Below, in pieces: positions 56,287 to 64,000 of a stretch of 64,000 nucleotides of DNA. The stretch comes from Polyporus tsugae. Its lineage: Eukaryota; Basidiomycota; Agaricomycetes; Polyporales; Polyporaceae. The notes beneath the pieces are model-generated. The model did not search any database and was not told the DNA's origin. It saw nothing but the letters and a program-made list of their open reading frames with translations. Position 1 is the stretch's first letter. Each line of letters starts with the position of its first letter. The stretch lies in assembly GCA_024305745.1 (NCBI GenBank), contig JAHRBS010000014.1, forward strand, positions 1,743,501 to 1,807,500, read 5' to 3'. The position numbers and the translations under genes were made by a program.

Positions 56287-58150
56287 TCAGATCGACAGGA
56301 TGCGATAACGATGCCGTGTTTGCAATCCCTGCAGTAAGAAAAAACGATCAACACCCCGTCCAAACAAGCCAAAAAAAATTACACTCACGCTGGATACCAA
56401 CACCAACGCGTCCTCCGCCAGCATCACCGCATTAAACTCTCCATCATCCTCCACCCGTTCGAACGGCGCGGTGAACACTCTCTGCCGGTACGGCAGCACC
56501 GTCGTTACCTCCTCCTTGAACAGACCAGCAGGCTCGAACACGTTGGCGTCCGCCACGATTATAATGTCCTGTTCGTCCTCTGCTGGATGATCCCCTCCCG
56601 TCCAGCCCTGCGCCCGACGGGTCGCGAGCTCGTTGAAGTCGAGCATGGCCACTAGCTTTTGCCAACGCCCGGACTCCCCGCGTCGCTCTGCGGCCACGAA
56701 CGTCGTGCCGTACACGTAGCACACCCACGTTTCCCCGTGCATCGTCGGCGCCCGCATGAATCGCGATCCGCGCGGGCCCCACTCGGACCACACGAACTCG
56801 TGGCGCGTGTCCCCGGGGACAAGCGTGGCGAGCACGCGGAGAAATGTCGACGCGGGCACGAGTGAGAGCAGGACGGTTTCCCTGTGGCCTTTCATGAGCC
56901 TGAGGGTGGTCACGAAGAGGCGGTCCTCGCGCGAGACTGAGAACGGGACGCCGAGCGCGGGGCTGGGACACCAGTTAGCCCCAGGGTCGGAGCGGATGAG
57001 CATGTCGTTGACGTCGACGTTGTCCTCGAGGGACGGGTAGTGGAAGGCGCAGACGTAGTCGACTTGTGAGAGCCTGATGGGGTTGGAGGATGGCAGGGAC
57101 TCGAGGTCGATGACGACGAAGTGCGGAGACTCCCTGGGCTCCTGAACGGTCGTGTTCTCTTCGTCGTACTCGGAGCCGCCCTGAGCGATAAGAACGAAAC
57201 GCGAGGTCAAGAACGCCCAGGAGAGTAATTCGTGTCCGGTAATGTGCTGGTGGTACATCATCCCTGGGTATGAGTGCAGGAATATGGTCACCGGGGCGTA
57301 GAGGAACACATACCATGCACAGCGTTCCGAGCTTCCACTCCCAAATGAGTAGCTCTGAAGGGTCCCCGAATTCCTGGCTGGACATGAGAATGCCCAGATA
57401 ACCCCCCGATATATGGATGTCATACGAGTAGCCACCCAGTTGCGGATTGTGTGTAAGCATGGGCGTGGTGGAACCAGGATACGGCGCACCGGTCGAAAGA
57501 GACTTCAAATGTAAATGTATGCGGTACGTCAACTGGGAGCTAGCAAAAGCGCAGCCGGGGTCAATCCTTGCAGACGAGTGTCCACGAAAGCACCAAACTC
57601 ACTCATCTTCAAAGTCCTCAAGCACGATCAGCAAATCCTGCGCCGGGTCCAGACCGAAATCCTTCATGTTGCAGCCCACATCAGGAACGACCCACTCGGT
57701 GCCCTCGATCCCCCGGATCGCGGACGGAATCTGCTTGAAGTGAAGCGTCCTATTACCCTCCGATTGGGCGAGGACGTTGCCATACAACTCCCAGACGTCC
57801 CCCATCTGCATTGGAATGTCCTCCCTTGTGGTCCACGCAAACTTGTTCCACGCGTCCTGGTGGGCGCGGAGGATGGACAGGCGTTTGGCGGTGGTGAGGG
57901 TGCTCGGCGGACCATCCTTCATGCCGGCGGCAGCGAGCTCGATTTTGTACTCGGCGCGGATGTCTTCGTCGATGAGAGTTTTGAGCCTGGCACAGACCTA
58001 GGCGAGCAAACAGAGAGAATTCTCGCGGTCAATGAAGGGTGAAGCGAGGTGGATATCTGAAGTTACCTGGCGGCAGCGGAGGAGGTCCCGCAAATCGAGG
58101 TCAATGACGATCGCCATCAGGAGTTCTGACGGGAGTAACATGAGTTCCAT
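56287..58150 (-). CDS. F-box protein, second family, copy F2 (intact)
   Basis: Same five-exon layout as the copy at 30253. Start MELMLLPSELLMAIVIDLDL at 58150 (an upstream Met at 58189 is possible). F-box: LLPSELLMAIVIDLDLRDLL then RCRQVCARL. Landmarks: WNKFAWTTREDIPMQMGDVW, FKQIPSAIRGIEGTEWVVPD, GGYSYDIHISGGYLGILM, LLSWAFLTSRFVLIAQGGSE, HFVVIDLESLPSSNPIRLSQ, FVWSEWGPRGSRFMRAP, CYVYGTTFVAAERRGE, FKEEVTTVLPYRQRVF and MLAEDALVLVSS. The last exon 56287-56328 is 42 nt and encodes the tail ending RYRILSI. The exon 2-3 join adds DSQLTYRIHLHLKSLSTGAP. All frames are open. It lies 391 bp from a plus-strand relic of the first F-box family, as if it once had a divergent partner. SCF adaptor role is inferred. 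Confidence 0.8.
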
Positions 58151-58540
58151 TGCGGTCAACAAGCTGGATGCCAGTGCGTTTGTGGGCAATGCTGGGTATA
58201 GAGAAGAGAAAGGGCGATCAAATCCAAGGATGCTCAGGTGATACTAGTAGTAGTCCCAGTGAGTACTACTATACATTAGCCTTGCGACGGTTGAGCACTA
58301 GTAGTGTCACTGGATAAGCCCCGAGCTATTGTCATGTAAGCATTCCTCTCTTGGCTCCGAGTTTTACGTTTAGAAGTACTTACATATGTGTGGCAGGCTC
58401 GAATCTGATCTGGCGACCGTGAATTGATGTCGTCTGAGCGTGAAGTCACGGTCTTATCCGTGCACTGCCACGGCCAAGTTTGAATAAAATTGCTTTGACC
58501 AATTTGACCTTCCCCATCCCAGGCCGCGCATCAGGCTGCT

Positions 58541-58668
58541 GTCGTCCTCCGCAACCTGGTTGCCCCCATCCTACCCCTTCGCGAGATCAGTTATTTCCGC
58601 TTCAGCACGGGAAATTTCACCCCACAATTGGAGGACGCCGATATTGAGGCGCTCGTGGGCTGCCACAC
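58541..58668 (+). pseudogene. Relic fragment of the first F-box/LRR family
   Basis: A plus-strand frame reads VVLRNLVAPILPLREISYFR, then FSTGNFTPQLEDADIEALVG. This aligns without gaps to NLRDLVLPILPLREIHSFKF plus YSEEFSPRMEDTDVEALVR in the gene at 28053 and to the matching part of the copy at 61280. Nothing from the F-box half or the C-terminus is recognisable nearby, so about 43 codons of an older copy survive. It lies upstream of, and divergent from, copy F2. Confidence 0.8.
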
Positions 58669-59168
58669 ACTTTCAGTGGAGTCCATTCGGAGTACAAGAA
58701 TCGCGCAGAAAAAAAGCTTGGACGCGGAGAGAAATTAATGACCACGACTCGGATACCCCAACGGGGCAGGACACCGGGGAAGAAAGCAGCCATCAAGTTG
58801 ACAGAGCGGGAAATATGGAGCAAAAAGCATGCTACGTGGATGGGTTTGTGTCTGGATGCTTCCAGTACAAGATTAGTGCTGACAAACCGACTCACCCGGA
58901 GAGACAGCAGTCCAAGACCAGCTATATCACTGCCGTACTAGGGAAAACCCTTTATCTCGTCCTCATAATCCAGCGGGGCCGCTATATCGTTGAGCACCAG
59001 CGTGAAAAGGCACGCATGTTGACCATGACAGTCGTCGGAAGCCTAGGAACGGAGCTCATCTGATGGCTTCTTGGCCGTTGAGCATGGAAGATTACAGTGA
59101 TAAATGACAAATAGTGGAGGGGGACGACACACTTGTTCCACAAACAGGAAAAATGTTCCCTTCCCCCC
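58669..59168. other. Intergenic, no gene recognised
   Basis: The end of a plus-strand 167-codon frame (58560-59063) covers it, but that frame is out of phase with the relic above and has no motif. Probably decayed DNA plus the 3' flank of copy F4. Confidence 0.35.
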
Positions 59169-61037
59169 TCAGATTGACAGGATGCGAAACTGTTGAAACC
59201 GTGCTTGCCGTGTCTGCAGCAGAAACAAGCATCAGCACTGCCCGTCCAAGCAAGCAAAAAATTTGCACCCACACCCACCACTAACACCAATGCGTCCTCT
59301 GCCACCATCACGGCATCAAACTGCACATCCTCCTCCGTCGGCTGGAACGGCACGAATTGCCTCCGGATGTACGGCAGCACTGTCGTCACCTCCTCCTTAA
59401 ACACACCCGCGGGTTCTGGCAACACGGTGGCGTCCGCCACGACTCGTACGTCCTTTCCCTCGTCCCCTAAACCCTTCCTTCCCGCCTCGGCCTCGGCCCT
59501 CCGGATTGCGAGCTGCTTAAAGTCGAGCAGCATGATCACCAACTGCTGCGATCCCCAAGCCCGGGTGCTCAGTGAGTCTACCTCTGCGGTCACGAATGTC
59601 ATCTCGTACACGTACCCACGTTGACGAGTGGAACCTTGGTTGCCGCATGAGCCGCGACCCGCACGGGCCCCACTCGGCCCACGCGAACTCGCGAGGCGTC
59701 TCCCCCGTAGCGAGGGTGGAGAGCAGGTGGAGGAACGTCGATGCGGGTACGAGCGAGAGCAGGGGGGTTTTATAGTGGGCCCTGACTACCACCCTCTGGA
59801 TAATCGCGAAGACGCGGTCTTCATGCGAGACTGAGAACGGGATGGGGCCGAGCGCAGGGCTGGGGAACCAGTTAGGTCCGGGGTAGCACTGGATGAGCAC
59901 GTCATGGACGCTGACATTGTCCTCAAGGGGCGGGTAGTGGAAGGCGCAGACATAGTCGAGTTCTGAGAACGTGACGGGGTTAGAGGATAGCAAGGGCTCG
60001 AGGTCGATGACGGTGAGGTGCGGCCCGAGAGGGTCTGGAATGGTCGGATTCTCTTCGTTGAATTCGGAGCTGCCGTGGGCGATAAGGAGGAAACGCGAGG
60101 TCAAGAATGCCCAGGAGAGTGATTTGGGTCCAGTGATGTGCTGGTGATAGATCGCGGGTTATGAGTGCAGGGATACGGTGTGGCACGAAGGAACATGCAC
60201 ATACCAGGTGTAGTGTTCCGATCTTCCACTCCCAAATGAAAAGCTCCGAATGATCCCAGTTCATCATGAGAATACCCAGATAGCCCTCCGACGTCTGGAT
60301 CGCATATGAGTACCCACCCGGTTGTCGCTTGTGTGTTAGCATGGCTGTCGTGGGCCCAGCAGGGTGCGGCGCGCCAGTCGAGAGAGACCTCAAATGTATA
60401 CGGCACTGCAACTTAGAGCTAGCAAAAGCTGAGGCCAATCCTGGCAGACAAGTGTCCACGGGCGCACCAGTGACCAAACTCACCGGTCCCAAAAGTCTTC
60501 GATTATGACCAGCAAATCCTGCGCAGGGTCCATGCCTTTATCCGTAATGTCGCAGCCCACATCAGGGATGACCCATTCTGTGCCCTCGATCCCCCTGATC
60601 GCAGACGGGATCTGCTTGAAGTGAAGTGTCCTGCTGCCCTCCGATTGGGCGAGGACGTTGCCACATAACTCCCAAACCTTACCCTTTTGAATCGGGACGT
60701 CTTCCTTTGCGGTCCACGCAAACTTGTTCCACGTGTCCTGGCGGGCGCGGAGGATGGAGAGGTGTTCGGCGGTGGTGAGGGTGCTCGGCGGACCATCCTT
60801 CATGCCGGCGACGGCGAGCTCTAATTTGTACTGGGCACGGAGATCTTCATCGATGACAGTTTTGAACCTGATGCAGACCTGTGGCGACCAAAGAGGCGAC
60901 GTCTGGGGTTAATGACGGGCGAAATTTGGGGTTGGAGAAATGAGGTCAAATACCCCACGGCAGCGAATGAGGTTCCGAAGATCTAGGTCAATGAGGATCT
61001 CCACGAGGATTTCTGACGGGAGAAACATCAGTTCCAT
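59169..61037 (-). pseudogene. F-box protein, second family, copy F4, 5-base deletion
   Basis: Start MELMFLPSEILVEILIDLDL at 61037. The exons correspond one to one with the copy at 30253: VCIRFKTVIDEDLRAQYKLE, FKQIPSAIRGIEGTEWVIPD, GGYSYAIQTSEGYLGILMM, SWAFLTSRFLLIAHGSSEFN and FAWAEWGPCGSRLMRQPRF. Near 59611-59620 the sequence reads TGGGTACGTG where copy F2 has TGGGTGTGCTACGTG: five bases are missing. The original frame then stops at 59517, while the expected protein continues in another frame (YEMTFVTAEVDSLSTRAW, FKEEVTTVLPYIRRQFVPF, MVAEDALVLVV). The last exon (59169-59213, 45 nt) still carries the conserved tail ending FRILSI. The decay looks recent. It lies head to head with the first-family pseudogene at 61280, with 242 bp between the starts. 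Confidence 0.8.
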
Positions 61038-61279
61038 TACAGTTGACAAGCCGAGTGTGTTCGCGGGTTGTGTAGAACAACAAAAACGGAAGCCTGAAGG
61101 TGAGCGGGCGCCTCGGGCCCGATCCCGGCCCGATGTTGCGGACTGCCAGTGTGAAAGGCGCATCCAGTGGGTGCCAGTGGTTCATTGAAAGCTTCTTTCA
61201 CTCCTTGTCTTTGTCCGTCATCCGCTCGAAACCTGTACCGGTTGTATGCATCACAGCTCAGTCTCTCAAGTCAAGCATC
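61038..61279. promoter_or_regulatory. Shared divergent promoter region of F-box pair F4/E
   Basis: 242 bp between two divergent start codons. An inverted repeat TCGGGCCCGATCCCGGCCCGA spans 61113-61133 and resembles the one in the pair at 29754-30252. A bidirectional promoter role is inferred from layout only. Confidence 0.35.
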
Positions 61280-62550
61280 ATGAGCCTTCCCTCAGCACGG
61301 GTCCTCACCAACTCCGATCTGCTCCACTACGTATTCATCTTTGTGCCCGCGCCACTCCCAATGAGCTTGTCAATGCGCGACAACCCGCGCCGTTTGACCC
61401 GATGCACGACCGTCTGTCGCGCGTTCCACGAGCCTGCCATCCGAATCCTGTGGAGGAAGTTGGACACGTTTCTTCCCTTGTGGCAGCTGCTCGCTCCGCC
61501 GGACGCCAAGTACCCTCACTCCCGCTTCCGTGAGGATAAACCGTTGGATTACCTTTACAAAGTAAGCACACACGTTCTTCTGACAGATATAGACTCGCTC
61601 TAACGCAGTTTTTCAGGTCATCTCTGCGAGATTATACGATGACCCTATATTATGGGATCGCTTTCTGTGGCATACCGCCCGTGTTCGTGAAATCCGAGTC
61701 GGCCACCATGCTTATCACGACTCGCAAGAAACGACCATGGTCCAGCTCCTTCTCATACAGGCTGTCATCATGCAGAACGGCGGAAAGACTGTTCCACGAT
61801 CTCCGCGAACTCTCTGTTGCTGGAACCGGGCCTGCCCTTGCCGCTCTCTTTGATCTTGTCCGCTTCCACGCCCTCGAGTCCGCATCACTCGACGTGCACC
61901 CTGTGCTTGATCCGGTGGACGAAACTATAGCCATTCTGTCGGCTTTCTACAACGCCGTGCCCGCCAGCCACCTGCGAAGCCTGGACCTTTACATCTGGGG
62001 GTCCCAGTGGGGAAGTGATGTCGCCTTCCGCGACCTGGTCGGCCCTGTCCTGCCTCTCCGCGAGCTCCGTTACTTTCGCTTCAACACTGAAGAATTCGCG
62101 CCACGCATCGGGGACGCGGACGTCGAGGCGATGGTCGGCGCATGGCCGAAGCTGGAGCACCTCCTGCTCGACTCAGGCTGCCACTTCTACTCCGGATGCG
62201 TCCTTTCGCTTCGCGCCATGCACTACATCCGCTCGCACTCCCCAAATCTCATAGAGCTCGCGGTGCGAGACATCCGCTGCCCCGCGGTCGGCGTGCACCC
62301 GATCCCTCCGCTTCTCGACCCGAGTCGCTCATCGTCACATCCCCTCCGGCACCTGTCCGTCAATGGTCAGCTCGTTTCCGTGTTTCGGTACCATAACGTC
62401 TCTGACGAGGCTGCGGAGGCTGTGGCCAGGTATCTGCTTGAGCTGTTCCCGGTGTTCCATGGGGCCTTGAAACCTATGCTGGACGAGTCGAGGTCTGACA
62501 GTGCTTACCGGAAAATCTTCTGGCGGTCGATTCCTGTAGTCCGTCAATAG
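61280..62550 (+). pseudogene. F-box/LRR-like paralogue E, internal deletion and frameshift
   Basis: Exon 1 61280-61561 (MSLPSARVLTNSDLLHYVFI, then TTVCRAFHEPAIRILWRKL), exon 2 from 61617 (VISARLYDDPILWDRFLWHT). At about 61790-61797 the frame MQNGGKTV runs straight into sequence that in the gene at 28053 lies 132 codons further on (HDLRELSVAGTGPALAALFD). The deletion (about 395 bp) is not a multiple of three, so the F-box half and the LRR half are in different frames. The second half is open to 62550 (PLRELRYFRFNTEEFAPR, AWPKLEHLLLD, CPAVGVHPIPP, ARYLLELFPV) and ends differently from the other copies. A pseudogene; a short F-box-only product is conceivable. Confidence 0.85.
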
Positions 62551-63282
62551 TGAACGAATATTATTGCGCTTCTGACCGTGGCCTGGACTAAACACTAACG
62601 CGATAAACAACGGGGGTCTTTTCTCCTTGGTACATTTGTTCTCGCAGCGTGCCGGCAAGTCTTGGTCGAAAGGGTCGTATCGTCTGAAGTTCTCAACGAG
62701 AGCCCCCGTTATAGCGTAGCGCACAAGTGTACCATACATCTTAAGTAGTCGGGGCTAACAGTGTTTCGTTTTCTCACTGTATGTATCAGATCGTTGCTGT
62801 CTAGCGCCTTGCCTTCTCGAACCTCTCGCACTCTGGGATCGCCGCGTCTCTCAACTTTCGCCCTCATATATAGTACATCACTGCTCTCATCCAGCGCATA
62901 CTAAGGGCGGGTGTAATTCTCCGAGACTCCGGTCTTCCTCCGGGATGTTGATCACGATCGCGCGCTCGGGCCGTCCGAGCTGTTCGACCTAGTCATCTCG
63001 ACGTCCCATTCAATTTTTTCGGTCTCGACTCTTCAGTTGGCGCATCGTCCGACAAAAGCTCGTCATCCGACTTGCACAATGGTTTGTGCTAGAAGCGCAT
63101 GGTAATACATGACGGGCGGTCCTTCACTGCTTCTCAACTTCGCTCCGAATATCGAGTAGTCAACAGGACATGACGCACTTGTTCCACAAACAGCACGAAT
63201 GTTCTGCAACCTCTTTTGCCGCGCATCTTCCTCCGCTCCCCAGCGCACCATGCACCGCCTAGCAACCTGTTCACCTTCCAAC
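62551..63282. other. Convergent intergenic region
   Basis: Between pseudogene E (plus) and copy F5 (minus). No gene recognised. Confidence 0.4.
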
Positions 63283-64000
63283 TCAGAATGACAGAATATG
63301 GCACCGAAACGGTAAAACCCATTTCTGCGGCAGAAAAGTGTCAGTACAGATCAGCGCCCGGTCCAAGCAAGCGAAAAATCTACACTCACACGCAACACTA
63401 CCACCAATGCATCCTCTGCCAGCATCACGGCATCATCAAAATGGCCATCCTCTTCCTCCGAGTCCTGGAACGGATAAAACGTTCTCTCCACATACGGCAG
63501 CGCGGTGGCCACCTCCTCCTTGAACAGAATAGCGGGCTCGAACACGGTGGCTTCCGCGACGACTCGGACGCCCTGCTCCTCATCCTCGTCCCCTGAAGCC
63601 TTCCCCCCGGGCCCCGCCCCGCTTTCCGCACGGCGGCGGATCGCGAGCTGGTTGAAGTCGCGCATGATCGCGCACTTCCGCACCGCGCCGGTACGGGTGT
63701 CCAAGTCTACCTGGTCCTCTGTGGTCACGACCGTCGTGCCGTACGTGTAGCACACATCCATCACGTGCCTCGTCAGTTCCCGCATAAGCCGCGACCCATG
63801 CAGGCCCCACTCGGCCCACGCGAACTCGTGCCGAGTCTCTCTCGGGGGGAGCAAGGCAAGTGGACGGAGGAACGTCGATGCGGGGACGACCGAGTGCAGG
63901 ACGATGTCCTCATAGCGCGTAACGTTGGTAATATAAAGGGTAATTACGAAGAGGCGGTCCTCGCGTGAGACTGAGAAGGGGACACCTAGCGCGGGACTGG
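63283..64000 (-). CDS. F-box protein, second family, copy F5 (partial, runs off window)
   Basis: Only the 3' part is in the window. The penultimate exon contains RETRHEFAWAEWGLHGSRLM, CYTYGTTVVTTEDQVDLDTR, FNQLAIRRRAESGAGPG, FKEEVATALPYVERTFYPF and MLAEDALVVVL. The last exon 63283-63324 (42 nt) encodes KWVLPFRCHILSF, the conserved tail. The frame is open to the window edge. The F-box and start codon must lie to the right, beyond 64000. By the pattern of the other copies a first-family F-box gene on the plus strand may follow it. Confidence 0.75.

Overview
The window is eukaryotic nuclear DNA from a filamentous basidiomycete, most likely an Agaricomycete (wood-decay, Polyporales-like). The reasons are many short GT-AG introns (about 50-65 nt), GC-rich exons, a DUF6533 membrane protein, F-box proteins in many lineage-specific copies, and a STE12 factor that carries both the STE homeodomain and C-terminal C2H2 fingers. 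I see no rRNA, convincing tRNA, CRISPR array or bacterial-type operon.

Left part (0-15 kb) is conserved single-copy territory: a monocarboxylate-type MFS permease (minus, 436-2190), the 26S proteasome lid subunit RPN9 (plus, 5234-7144), a double-Myb telobox protein of the Tay1/Teb1 type (plus, 7564-10499), and a second MFS transporter (minus, 11343-14965) that contains two abnormally long introns (520 and 899 nt).

Middle-left (15.6-32.1 kb) is an accessory zone: two F-box/LRR-like paralogues (15643 and 19426, the second with a one-base frameshift), a lineage-specific hypothetical gene (22354-23957), a mitochondrial Fmp46-type protein recovered from three exons including a 17-nt microexon (24422-25003), a DUF6533 membrane protein (25704-27468), and then an F-box/LRR gene (minus, 28053-29753) head-to-head with a member of a second F-box family (plus, 30253-32106).

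Middle (32.1-50 kb): about 8 kb with no recognisable gene leads into STE12 (40519-44434). After a further 2.4 kb comes VPS36, the ESCRT-II subunit with two NZF zinc fingers (minus, 46850-49417). A possible small gene lies just beyond it.

Right part (52-64 kb): a secreted/single-pass membrane protein (minus, 52050-54167), then a second F-box zone with three more members of the second F-box family (56287-58150; 59169-61037 frameshifted; 63283 to beyond the window end) and two damaged F-box/LRR copies (fragment 58541-58668; deleted pseudogene 61280-62550). In three places one member of each F-box family lies back to back, or did so before decay. That suggests a divergent two-gene module that has been duplicated and is decaying by birth and death. 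This is the most unusual structure in the window.
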